Positions 11,373 to 22,688 of a stretch of DNA of 64,000 nt are shown one piece after another. Position 1 is the first letter of the stretch. Each line of letters opens with the position of its first letter. The notes under the pieces are model-generated. The model did no database searches and was not told the origin of the DNA. It saw nothing but the letters and a program-made list of their open reading frames with translations. A program made the position numbers and the translations under genes. This DNA comes from Trifolium pratense (Eukaryota; Streptophyta; Magnoliopsida; Fabales; Fabaceae). Location: positions 39,358,409 to 39,422,408 of the forward strand of contig NC_060065.1 of NCBI RefSeq assembly GCF_020283565.1, given 5' to 3'.

Positions 11373-12206
11373 ATGGGTTCTAAGTGGGAGATTGAGAAGT
11401 TCACCGGTAAAAATGACTTCGGTTTATGGAAGGTGAAGGTACGGGCAATATTAACACAACAAAAGTGTGTTGAAGCATTGTTGGGCATATCGAATATGCC
11501 AAATACTCTCTCGAACGCAGAAAAGAGCGAGATTAATGATAAGGCTTTGAGTGTCATTATCTTGTGCCTCGCGGATAATGTGTTGAGGGAAGTAGCTAAA
11601 GAAAAAACTGCGGCGGCTATGTGGACCAAGCTGGATGCGTTGTATATGACGAAGTCTTTGGCACATAAGCAGTGTTTGAAAGAACGGTTATTTTTCTTTC
11701 GAATGGTGGAGAACAAGCCTGTGGTTGAGCAACTTTCGGAGTTCAACAAGATCATTGACGACTTGGCGAACATTGACGTGAATTTGGAAGACGAGGACAA
11801 GGCCTTTCATTTGTTGTGTGCTTTACCCAAGTCACTTGAAAATCTCAAGGATGCGTTGCTTTATGGCAAAGAAGGTACTATCACATTGGATGAGGTTCAA
11901 TCGGCTTTGAGGACCAAGGAGTTGACAAAGTTGAGAGACTTGAGGGTTGATGATAGTGCGGAAGGGTTAAATGTGATGAGGGATAGAAGTGAAAACGACG
12001 GTAGAGGAAAGGGGAAGAAATATGGGTCAAAGTCTAGGCCAAAAGGTGATAATGGTGGCAGGTTCAGATGCTTCTATTGTCAGGATCCGGGTCACTTCAA
12101 GAAGGACTGTCCTCAGAGAAGGGGCAACGGTAGTTCGTCAGCTCATGTTGCCGTTGATGAGGAGGAAGGCTATGAGAGTGCGGGAGCACTCATAGTCACC
12201 AGTTGA
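11373..12206 (+). CDS. Copia-type Gag (nucleocapsid/capsid) protein, 277 aa
   Basis: This is the only protein of the surrounding LTR element. The N-terminus (KWEIEKFTGKNDFGLWKVK) is the UBN2/DUF4219-type gag start, followed by a helical gag domain to about residue 190. A CCHC zinc knuckle, CFYCQDPGHFKKDC, sits at residues ~233-246. Gag would form the virus-like particle and bind element RNA. The frame is intact from the first ATG after the primer-binding site to TGA. No protease domain follows, so a partner element must supply the enzymes. An intact gag without pol matches the described TR-GAG class, where purifying selection on gag has been proposed. Confidence 0.9.
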   Translation: MGSKWEIEKFTGKNDFGLWKVKVRAILTQQKCVEALLGISNMPNTLSNAEKSEINDKALSVIILCLADNVLREVAKEKTAAAMWTKLDALYMTKSLAHKQCLKERLFFFRMVENKPVVEQLSEFNKIIDDLANIDVNLEDEDKAFHLLCALPKSLENLKDALLYGKEGTITLDEVQSALRTKELTKLRDLRVDDSAEGLNVMRDRSENDGRGKGKKYGSKSRPKGDNGGRFRCFYCQDPGHFKKDCPQRRGNGSSSAHVAVDEEEGYESAGALIVTS

Positions 12207-12224
12207 CACTCATAGCTTGCTGAT

Positions 12225-12361
12225 CAGCCTGGAGAGGCGGTGGAATAATACTCAACATCAGCCTGGAGAGGCGGTGGTAATAATACTCAACATCGGCCTG
12301 GAGAGGCGGTGGAATAATACTCAACATCAGCCTGGAGAGGCGGTGGTAAGAATACTCAGTT
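12225..12361. repeat. Four 34-35-bp tandem repeats after gag
   Basis: Units at 12225, 12259, 12294 and 12328 share gcctggagaggcggtgg and aataatactcaacat. They lie in the non-coding stretch that replaces pol. Confidence 0.9.
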
Positions 12362-13498
12362 ACAAGGTGGAAGACATAGTGGATATACCGGTTTAAGGCT
12401 TTGGTGGAGGAATCTCGGTTTGAGGTGGAGGTATACCAAAGTGGTATGGCTATGGAGACCTTGTGTGAAAGCAACGGTGATCAAGCTTGGTAACTTGCTA
12501 GACTGCTGGAGGTAGTTGGACACAAGGAGAGTTTGAGGTTGCAGCTTGTGAAACCACCTAAAAATTCCAAGGTTGGTTGGAGGCAAGCATATCTTCAAGA
12601 GTACGGAAAGCTACAATCCGGGGTTTGAAGAGGGTATGGTTTAGCTTGTGTATTGTCCTAAAAATCCAAGGGCAATTGGAGGCAAGCATTTTTCGGGAGT
12701 ACGGAGAGGTAGACTCCGGGGGCCGAAGAGGGTATGGTGTAAACAAGTGGAGAGAGCAGCACGGTGGTTGATGGGAAGTTGGCATCACCATCGTTTTAAA
12801 GGCAAGGTGGAGATTGTTGGGAATTGCCTTGAAAACGTGGAAAAAACACTAATCTGCTGTTTTTCGCCCCGGGCGAAAAACTTGTGCCCCGGGCGAAATT
12901 TGAAGCAGGAAAAAGGGAGCTCTCTGTTTTCTTTTCGCCCCAGGCGAAAAAACTGGTGCCTCAGGCGAAAATTTTCGCCCCAGGCGAAAAAAGTGGTGCC
13001 TCGGGCGAAAATTGCTGCAGGGTATTTAAAGGGTCACGTTTTCTGTTTTTAAGAGCAAGTTTTGAGGGTTTCTTTCACCAAAACGGCGGCTAGGGTTAAG
13101 AGGGTTACTCTTGGTTCATCTCTAGGTTTTGGGTGTTGATTTTTTCATCTTGTAATCACTTATCATTGAAATCTCTTGGTCACGGGAAGAGATTTGGGAA
13201 AAGGGTAGAATTAGGGTTGAAGTCTAATTCTTGCAACTCTTTTGTATTGAATCGTTGAAATCAAGTTTTTCATTGATAGTGGAACAGAGAGCTGCTCTCT
13301 CCCCCAGACTAGGTCGGTTTTGACTGAACTGGGTAAACAATTGCTTCGTGTTCTTACAGTTTTATTACTTATTTTTATTCGTGATTATTATTGCTATTTC
13401 CACGTTTTTGATTGCTTATTCGATTTGCTCCACACATCAAGATTATTGGTGTGATTATTAAAGAATTCACAACAGCAACGACAACTTACACCCTTTTG

Positions 13499-14230
13499 GT
13501 AAATTTTAAAAAAACTACACTAGTTTGGTAATATAATGTAAAAAGAGGTGTGTTATTCAAACACAAAATTTGAGACACAAAATTAACACAATTCTCTTTT
13601 TACTCACAAGCACGCAAAACGAGGTATGCAAAAAATATTTAAAAAATAAAAAAATTATATTTGTTGTATTTTTGTCAAATAAATGTGTTTACATAACATT
13701 TTCCATGTAAAAAATACACTCTTTTGATAAAAACGTCCATATACGTTGTAGCAGAGGAATTTGACCATGGCGGCAACAAACTTCAAAGGAGTGAGATTAT
13801 TGGAAACAGTGCTCAAAAGAGGAAATTTTGTATATCAAGAACAAAAATCAAAAGGAAAGTTTGAATTGAGGAATAGAGAGGAACATGTTGATATTGCGGT
13901 GGTAGTAGCTCTTGTCACAGAAGTAGAAGAGGAACCAAATTTATCTTTGATTAAATCCATTGGATTGTGGTGTTGATCCATTTGAAAATAAAGATAAATG
14001 TGTTGAAGATAATGGATAAGGATTCAATGATTTGAAATTGTTTCTGATTTTAGATTTAATTTTTAATTTTAGATTTTGGTGATTTTATTTGATTTGGGAG
14101 TAAACCAAGTACCAAGAAACAATTCATGGTTCGGTTACAGTTTGGTTTCAGTTTTTATAACAATGGTTCAGTTAATAAACTGTTTTTGTAAACACAGTTT
14201 GGTTCTCAAACTTTATTAAAAAGTTCAATT
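13499..14230. other. Intergenic repeats, no gene seen
   Basis: The segment 13575-13660 is a dispersed repeat. Its reverse complement recurs at about 37215-37305, sharing cactcacaagca(c/a)gcaaaacga and gcaaaaaatatt words. The 71-codon frame at 13761-13976 begins atggcggcaac but has no recognised domain, so it is not called as a gene. Confidence 0.45.
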
Positions 14231-14935
14231 CTAAAAAGTTGATTTTTTTCCCAAAATATACCCCTCTCCCCCTCTTATTTCCCGTAATACCCTCCTCTCA
14301 ATTTTTTTTCCCGTAATACTCTTCTGACAGAAGACCAACTGGGTAGCACCATTTGAAATGGCGCCATTGCCATGTGATAGCGTCATTCTGAATGGCGCCA
14401 TTGACTGATTTTTTGCTTTTTCTGTCTCCTCTGCACCTGCTGTCTTTTCTGCTTCATTGACTGCTTTTATGCACATGTGGCCATTTGAAATGGCGCCATC
14501 CACACAGCATAGCACCATTCAGAATGACGCCATCCCCCTTGTTGTTTTTTCCTGTCTGGTGCGCGTGTGAGTTGCATGCATGGGAGATTAAATTGGTTTG
14601 AATGCATGGGAGGGAGAGAAAGAAAATAGTTTTGTTTGAAATTTTTTTTATTATTTTTTTATTTGATTTTATTTATTTGATGAACAAATATTCGATGAAT
14701 AAATAAATTGTTTTTTTTTATTTGATGGAAAAAAATTTATTACAAGACGATTATATAAATAAATAATTAATTACAAACAAAACACTAAAATTCCTAATGT
14801 CTACGATGGCCTCCGATGCCACAAGGTGGAGGACCTGCATTCCTCGGATGTCCTCGTCCATATAAGATAATAAAGTGAATAAGATGAAGTTAGTTGAGTG
14901 AAAAATGAATGTGTGAGATGTGATATTTATAGAAT
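14231..14935 (-). pseudogene. Remnant of a plant-mobile-domain (PMD)-type element, C-terminal scrap
   Basis: On the minus strand 14795-14860 encodes GRGHPRNAGPPPCGIGG followed by HRRH and a stop. I recognise this as the C-terminal tail of the legume protein-phosphatase-7-long-form/MAIN-like (PMD) repeat family; that assignment is from memory. The rest of the protein is absent. The flanking DNA (14340-14535) carries paired mini-palindromes of the form catt-3nt-aatg with cg-rich edges. The terminal segment 14850-14935 recurs inverted at about 38080-38170, tying this copy to the one at 37736-38190. The apparent frame at 14231-14518 simply reads through the palindromes. Confidence 0.5.
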
Positions 14936-15230
14936 GAGATAGTAGACAAAAGTTTGATCCCCATCACATGCATACCATAGGTTAGGTCTCTTTAATTCGC
15001 CAATGCCAAGACAAATGAGAAAGTTTGGTATTTGTTAGAATTGTTTCATCGATCTTATTCTGGACTCAATTCATCCCTTGTTCATTTTGGGTTCTTCTTG
15101 AGATTTATTTGTTTTCGATGGGTTGGAGGGTTTACTGAAATGTGTTTCTTTTCTTACTGAAGAAGGGTTGGAGATTTGGTTCTGACTCTTTTGAAACCAT
15201 AGTCACATAATCCGCTATAGTCATTAGAGA

Positions 15231-15256
15231 ACCGCGAATTGGTACCAATTCGCGGT
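15231..15256. repeat. Perfect 26-bp palindrome
   Basis: Thirteen-base arms accgcgaattggt / accaattcgcggt meet with no loop. The equivalent place in the second copy of the local duplication (about 16105) lacks it, having only agagaaccatttt. Confidence 0.8.
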
Positions 15257-15819
15257 ACTTTTGTGAATTAGTTTGTCATGTTTCTGGATAACTCATGAAA
15301 AATTACGTACCAGTAAGGTAGAACCAACTCTGGTTTGAATGAGAATGGAATTAAGCATTTCCAAACCTACCAAAATTACAGCATTTCTATAATGCATAAC
15401 TTTTATGTCTAAAATTCTATTTATCCTAATTCCTAATGTTAGGACTTTTGTTTATTTTTCTAGTTGAACATTTTTATCTTTAGTTTTGTATAAAGAGCTT
15501 TTCACTTGTAGTTAGTTTAATTTAGTTCATGCATAAGCTGATTTAGAACCAAATTTGTTAAATTTGACCAAATTGCTTAGCATCTAAGAAAGTTAGAGAA
15601 AGTATATATCTTTTATGCTTTCATGTGACCCTTATCACTAGCATTCCCTCTGCCTCTTTAATTTTCCATATCCTCAAAGATAAATGAGAAAGTACCATAT
15701 TTGTTAGAATGCTTTTATCAAATTTTTTTTTATTGCCTTACAAACTCAACACTTCCCAATAATTCTCCTTTGGTAAATTTATTTTTAACATACTCTAGAA
15801 ATATGTTCATTTTAATAAA

Positions 15820-16003
15820 GAATTTAATTTATATGCACCGTCGGTGTAAAGTTATTTTGCACATGCGTCCAATAAAAAACTGACACATCATGTATGGTCA
15901 TTAAAAACACATGATGTGTCACATTCATTATATGACGTGGCAATGCGTCATTGGATGTATGTGTAAAAATAATTTACACCAACGGTGCACAACAATTAAA
16001 CTC
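15820..16003. repeat. Mutator-like MITE, 184 bp
   Basis: Terminal inverted repeats of about 31 bp contain gcaccgtcggtgtaaa at the left and tttacaccaacggtgc at the right. They are bounded by a perfect 9-bp target duplication, tttaataaa (15811-15819 and 16004-16012). The interior is itself partly palindromic around acacatgatgtgt. The small frame at 15701-15883 is partly this element. Confidence 0.85.
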
Positions 16004-16340
16004 TTTAATAAAACCTTTCTTCATTAGGACAAAATACATTTGATTTTTTAATTTCTTTTTGCTTATATTTCATTACGGAGAGGGAGTAATTCGCTAAAGT
16101 GATCAGAGAACCATTTTATCTAAGTTTGTGAATAATTCACGGAAAATTAGTAACGAAGAGGTATAGAAGCTACATTGGTTTGAATGAAAATGGAACTGAG
16201 CATTTGTAAACCTAACAAAATTACAGCATTCCTATAATTATATTTATCCTAATTCCTAAAATTATTTGGGTTTGTGCCCATATTAGAATTTCCCATTCCT
16301 AATATTAGGAATTTTTGATAATTTTTCTAGTTGGTCATGC

Positions 16341-17400
16341 TGCCAGTTCAAATGAACAATTGAGTTGTTCTGATTCCATCAGCATATCACTTCACATTAC
16401 ACAATATTGTCGTCTATTAAGTGTATTTTTTACCTTTTATCCAATGTTAAATTATTCATTTCTTGTTATTAAATTGATTTTAATTTTAAATATCATTATC
16501 ATGTTTTGTATTGTTTCCATCTTCTCAAGGTTTAGAAGCTGGTTCTATTTTTAAAAGCTAATCTCTGTCACTACTGTGAGGTACCTAGAAAAGATCCATA
16601 TGGACCTAATCAAAATAAACCTGTGAAGATTTTCTGTCTCAATCTTACACAATGTAGGTAAGTTCAATTCCTAGACTTATATGTATACCTCTTTTCAAAC
16701 CAGTAAGTCACCCTTAAGAGGTTGACCTCTCTGGACAAATATTTTTTCATACGCACCGGCCAAGGATATATAGAACCGAGGACCAAATACGTACTTAAGG
16801 GGCCCAAGTATCTACGACTTGTGTCATACTATATTGGTAATTTCAATTAAGTTTAATTAAACCCGACAAATTAATTTGTAAGGTGATAACTATTCAACAC
16901 TCATCAGAAAAGGATTGCACGCATTTACTGCATGCCGCTGTAATGATTTTCAGCCGTCCGATTTAGAATCAAAGGTAGAGATCATTTAGTACTGACTTTT
17001 TAAAAATATAATATGAGACGTCTGACTATAAATAGATGGTTGAGATATATTATTGTAAGAAACCGTGTACTTTTTGGACAGCCGGAATCCTGGTTCACAC
17101 TTATCACCAAAATTGTTACCATATTACTATCCAATGTGAGACACTTAAATTAATTGTGTTCATGTTCGTGTAAGAATTATTTGTTCAATCATGTTCATTT
17201 TTGAGATGTTTAATGAGAGGGTCAAGTCAAGACAGACTAGCAAACAACAAAAGATAGAGTCATGTTATGAATTTTTCCACTTAATTTTTTCTTCTTTCTA
17301 ACAATGCCTAACCAATCTAACCAGCTCCAATCATCACCTTCAGAATTACAACAATGATCCTAAACTTCTAACAAAAATGATAAACTACGATAATCATCGA
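16341..17400. other. Intergenic, 3' side of the EPF2-like gene
   Basis: AT-rich DNA without recognised coding sequence. The last few hundred bases would hold the 3' untranslated region of the minus-strand peptide gene. The frame at 16315-16554 has no homology I can name. Confidence 0.4.
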
Positions 17401-18136
17401 TCAATTAGAGGGAACATGGTAGTATTTGCCTTTACAAATGCATCGGTAAACGATAGGGCAAGACTCTGCCATCGAGCACTTGCTAAAACCCACCATGACC
17501 CTCTTGCAGGGTGAACATGGTCCACATGCATGGGAACAATCCGGTATGGTCGAACCGGTTGGGTAGAGTTCCATTCCAGCATTGTCTTGTCTTGCTTCGT
17601 CCTACAAAATCACAAACATGTAAAAAATTACTTCCTTGACACAAGTGAAGTGAGCTACAATATACAATGTTGAAACTAATTGTTTCATACCTTTTTGTCT
17701 CTAATTGACGCTTTCTCATCTTGCAAACCCATCAGCTTACCTAAAAAATGAGAATAAAAAAGAAATGTCAAATACTCGGTCAATAATACTTTATTAACCA
17801 AGACGATAACACTGACAAGTGCCAGACACTTTCAATTAGAAGTGTTAGTGCTATCGTGCCTGTGTCAACCCAAGTCAATAACATAGACATATATTATATC
17901 TTTTGCCCTCAATTTTTTTAAGCTTTACATGATACTAGCACACTTATGCTTGAGGTCACTATGACAAAAACAATGTAACATCATGTATTACTATACTACT
18001 TTCAAATTTATGTAAATTATAATACATGTCACTTACCATGAATTGGGATCACCCTAAGGCTCCAACCAATAGACAATACGGTGAAGAAAATCACAAATAA
18101 AAATGATTTGTGGGCTCCAAGTGAGTATGTGCTCAT
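17401..18136 (-). CDS. EPF2-like stomatal patterning peptide precursor (three exons, 116 aa)
   Basis: Exons are 18136-18037, 17740-17691 and 17601-17401, joined at GT..AG introns in phases 1 and 0, which keeps one frame to TGA. The first exon starts at ATG and encodes a secretory signal with a hydrophobic core (SFLFVIFFTVLSIGW). The last exon encodes the mature peptide: TGSTIPDCSHACGPCSPC, then KRVMVGFSKCSMAESC, ending CICKGKYYHVPSN, with eight cysteines. Epidermal patterning factors are secreted and restrict entry into the stomatal lineage through ERECTA-family/TMM receptors. The KRVM..F.C..AESC..YRC.C pattern and YYHVPS end point to EPF2 rather than EPF1. No defect is seen. The apparent single-frame reading of exon 3 in other frames is a shadow. 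Confidence 0.93.
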
Positions 18137-18245
18137 ATTTTTTAAGTGTAGCTTAAAATCAATTTTTCCTAAGTAGAGAAAATGTAGACTAGCTAGAAAA
18201 TGTTGGGGGGTATACTATATGAAGAGTGACCATGTAAGATTATTA

Positions 18246-18252
18246 TTATATA
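18246..18252 (-). promoter_or_regulatory. Probable TATA box of the EPF2-like gene
   Basis: TATATAA on the minus strand, about 110 nt upstream of the start codon, a normal distance once a 5' leader of ~80 nt is allowed. Confidence 0.4.
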
Positions 18253-18259
18253 AGCAAGA

Positions 18260-19190
18260 AGATTCAAAGGGTTCTTATTAAATGTCCAACAAGATCCATA
18301 TCTGCCACATTTCACATGATCCACGATATTCTATTAAATACTACTACTTCACAAGTTTTGGTTTGTACTATAGAAATAAATATGAAATATGAAACAAAAA
18401 TAAAAAATCAGTATGGTATGTCATAAACTATAAATGAAGAGAGCATCTAAATTTGGATATATAATAATTTCAATTTGTTTTGATATAGTATACAATATGG
18501 AATGTTGGGTTTAGCTTATCAAATGAAAGGGAAATTTGAAGTGGAGGACCGGGAAAATATTGTTTGAATGGTGATACTATATATTAATTGAAACATGCTT
18601 CACAAGTGAATATGACTGACAAATCATCCTTCTCATATATATGAATATTTAATGTGTATTTAATTCAACAAGTTTCGAAATTTTAATTATTGATCAGACT
18701 GTGGAGGAAAAATATATAGCAACATATGTGTAGGGGGGCCATATCTCGGGATGTAATTATTCAAATTGAGTGATGTTCTTCAAGAGGTGAAGGTATTAGA
18801 TTTCTTAAACAAATAAGGTATGTCAAATATTAAAGATTAAATTAATGTTAGAAAGATGATTTTAATTTTTATGTTTTTAATGTATTAAGTGCATAAATTT
18901 CAAGATAAAACATATTAGTATGCTTAACTAGTGTCTCGAAGACACTGTTTAACCTATCCCTTTATTTATGGGTTCGAAACTTCTTACCTAAACATAATAA
19001 TAATAAATAATTAGTAAAAATACTTTAGATTAAATTTAAATGTTAGACCTTTCATGTTTGTAAAAGGCATAACATATATCATGTTTGCTAGGTATGTCTC
19101 CTTTCACAGAACACTTTTTCTCACTTACCTCGACCTTTGGTTTTCTAGGGATGTTGATCCATTTCACCTCCGCAGGTTGTTTTGAGTAAT
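18260..19190. other. Intergenic, upstream of the EPF2-like gene
   Basis: AT-rich; would contain the distal promoter of the peptide gene. A word like gggttcgaaactt near 18970 resembles a SINE box B relic, but nothing else of a SINE is clear. Confidence 0.35.
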
Positions 19191-19200
19191 CGATTACCTT

Positions 19201-21217
19201 TTAGAATCTTATAACATTGCATCTTTCAGGTTTCTTTATCTTGATCTCATTCACTCCAGGAGTGGATCTTACCGCTACTTTGCAGAACCGTCCCCATCTT
19301 CTGACCCAAAGGTCTTCGTTCTTCACATTAGCGATATCAATTACTGGATGTGGTTTCTTTTTCAGTTCTAAGTTTGTAAGTCCCGCTTCCAGCTCTTCCA
19401 TTGTCATCTTCATTTTCCATCCCGGGGTTTTGGGTTCCCTAGCATCTATCCTGCAGCACCAGTCATTCTTACCTTGAATGTAAATCAATTGTTCTTCATT
19501 TCTCATTCTTAGCTTTAGCACTTCTTTCTCCATGTCGATAATAGCACGGCTGGTCGCCAGAAAGGGTCTCCCGAAAATGATTGGAACATCAACATCCTCT
19601 TCTATATCAACGATAATGAAAGTCAATTGGGAAGAGTAGGTTTTTGACTTTCACCAGGACATCTTCATAAATCCACTCGGGCGTAGAACTGACTAATCTT
19701 CTAGCACGATTTTTTTTTTATAGTTTGTATCGAGCTTCCCAATCTCCAATTTCTTTACGAACTTTAGCGGCATCAGAATGATGCTAGAGCCTATGTCACA
19801 AAGGGCTCTTCCTTGTACCTTTCCCAGACAGAAGGGGATAGTAAATGTTCCAGGGTCCCGTTGCTTAGGGGGGTTTTCTTTCTATATTCCGGTTTTCAGC
19901 TTGAGTTTCTTTATGGTATTCTTCTAGTTCATCCATAAACTCGTCATATGCTTCCTCCAGAGTCATCCCTAGTTGTTTGAACCATTTCTGAAAGTGTCTT
20001 AGCTCATCTTCATCCTTCTCCCGCTTGTCTTTTGTCTTTTCAACTCTTTCTCCAATAGCCTTACATACTTCCATTGTAGTATTATCAACTGTATTTCCAG
20101 CATAGTCTTTCGAGAAGTTCGTGATTAGATTGGTTAACTGCCCTATCTGAGTCTCCAGATTCTTGATTGAGGCTCCTTGATTGACTGTAGTTGATTGCAT
20201 ATTCTCGAAATTTGTCTGGCTTATCTTGACAAATTGGTTGAATGCCTCCTCAAAAGGTGATGGTTTTCGTGGCTATTGGGCCCGTTGTGTTTGAGCAGAG
20301 CTTTGGTTCCACCTAGGATTCTGATCTCTCCAACTTGAGTATGGACTTGGTCGTCCCATGAATTTAGCGTGCTCTTCTTCAGAGATTCCTTCAGGGATGC
20401 AATATCCATTAGGATGATTCTCCTGACATAAGTCACACATTTCATGAACTTTCTTCACCTCGACCCCTTGGGTGGCCTTTTCCAGCTTCCTTTTTAGTAG
20501 GTCTATCTCCATTTGATAAGCAGCCTCTTTGTCTATTTGCAGCATTCCAGCAGGTTTAGAGGTTCGGTCGTTGCTCATGTTGTATTCGTTTTGGCACATT
20601 TGTTCAATGAGCTCATTCACTTCTTATGCTGTTTTTGCGTTGATCGATCCTCCAGATGAGGCGTCAAGGTGCATCCTGTGTTGTATGCGCATTCCTCCGG
20701 TGAAGATTTGCATCAACTCCATTAGATCAAGACTATGGTTAGGACACTTTCTTTTAAGTAGGTTGAAGCGCTCATAGGCTTCTCCTAGCGTTTCATTTTC
20801 ATGCTGCTTGAAGTTCATTATGTCTACCTTTCTCTTCTGAAACTGGTTGTGGGTGAAAAAGCGTTCCAGAAACTTGTCTTCCAGCTCCTTCCACGTCTGG
20901 ATGGTTCCACTAGGTAAGCACTGTAGCGATTCTTTTGTCGTACTTGTCAAGGAAAAAGCGAACAGTGATAGCTTTTTCTGATCTTCAGTGGTCGTTTCAG
21001 ACACCTTTTGTATTTGGAAGGTCTCGGAGAATTGGGTGAGATGGTCCCATGGGTCTCGATTAGCTCTCCCATCAAACTGTTTCTCCCGTAATCCTGCTAG
21101 GACGTTACCCTTGACGTCAAAGTTGACTGGGTTGGCAGGTCGGAAACCAAGAGATATCTGCTCAGTGTCAGATCTCTTGCAGTAGTCTCCCATTATTCGT
21201 CTAAGTTGGGCGGCCAT
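19201..21217 (-). pseudogene. Ty3/gypsy gag-protease fragment (Athila-like), broken
   Basis: Reading down from 21217, the minus strand encodes a retrotransposon gag domain (LREKQFDGRANRDPWDHL; WKELEDKFLERFF; LGEAYERFNLLKRKCPNH), then a zinc-knuckle-like segment, CDLCQENHPNGYC. The pepsin-like protease region follows with the active-site block ALCDIGSSIILMPL (about 19800) and later IIFGRPFLATSRAIID. Breaks are visible: a TAA at about 20623 right after SINAKTA, a frameshift in the C-run near 19872, another around 19705-19715 and one near 19625. No RT or integrase and no LTRs are recognised, so this is a fragment. Athila-like affiliation is inferred from the gag and protease style. Confidence 0.8.
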
Positions 21218-21640
21218 AGCTTCTCTCTTCTTTCTTTATCTTAGATTCTTCCTTAAGGTTCTTTCCGGTTCTGGGTCGTACTTGATGACTCCTAAATCTG
21301 TTTCCTGCATGCACTAAGGTAGATACCTTTAGCAGCACAGTTTAAAGTATTATTTTTGATTGTTCTTGTGTGCAATAATCTAACCACAGGGATTCCCAGG
21401 TAATAGAGGTGGTTCAGTTTGTGTCCTTTTGTACGTAGTCATGTGGTACGTTTAGGTAGATGGATATTCTCTTTTGGCTTTCTTGTCTTTATGATGTGAA
21501 TACTTATTTTGGCCTCATATTATACATCCTTAGTGATGTTTTTTTGTTATGTTGTGGTATATATGTGTTGATTTGAGAGATTGTTTTGAATTTCCCTGCT
21601 AAATATATTAGTATTAATATTTTTTTAATCAATTTTGCAG
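21218..21640. other. Junction between gypsy fragment and protease locus
   Basis: Likely the leader of the gypsy element next to gag, then AT-rich DNA that reads as an intron into the papain-like fragment (an acceptor, ttttgcag, ends at 21640). No gene of its own. Confidence 0.4.
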
Positions 21641-22519
<879 letters not shown>

Positions 22520-22688
22520 AAGCTAAGTGAAAAATATGTCAAAAGTTTAACTCTGTTTTAAAATTTAGTTATAATAATTATTTAATATATTTATTTTAAT
22601 ACGCACGCATGCATGCACACGTGAGTGCACGCCGCACGCGCGCACACACACTAAGTTAAAAATAAATAAAAATAGTATCCCTAGAATT

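Larger units (their letters stand above)
10669..13474 (+). mobile_element. Gag-only non-autonomous LTR retrotransposon (TR-GAG type)
   Basis: Identical-length 660-bp LTRs (10669-11328 and 12815-13474) begin tgttgggaatt and end attcacaaca. They are flanked by a perfect 5-bp duplication, gcaac (10664-10668, 13475-13479). A primer-binding-site-like sequence, tggcgcccaccgtgggg, starts at 11331, and a purine-rich aaaggcaaggtggagat lies just before the right LTR. The interior encodes one intact Copia-type gag and then, where protease, integrase, RT and RNase H should be, only about 600 bp with four 34-35-bp repeats. I count about four mismatches between the LTRs by eye, so the insertion is recent. 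The LTR carries a possible TATA (tatttaaag near 10876). Confidence 0.9.
15000..16340. repeat. Diverged tandem duplication of non-coding DNA
   Basis: A segment at about 15010-15500 recurs at about 15675-16340. Shared ordered words are aaatgagaaagt, atttgttagaat, gtcattagagaacc / tgatcagagaacc, ggtttgaatgaga/aaatggaa, ccaaaattacagcatt / caaaattacagcatt and tttttctagttg. The second copy has since been interrupted by the MITE at 15820-16003. No gene is visible in either copy. Confidence 0.6.

Noticed and set aside
11321..11800. 159-codon minus-strand frame
   Set aside because: Antisense shadow of the intact gag gene of the LTR element.
13761..13976. 71-codon plus-strand frame starting ATGACCATGGCGGCAAC
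   Set aside because: No domain, no leader, no homology, and surrounded by dispersed repeats.
14231..14518. 95-codon minus-strand frame
   Set aside because: It reads through repeated palindromes (atggcgccat words); the peptide repeats (NGAISNG-like) are an artefact of the DNA repeats.
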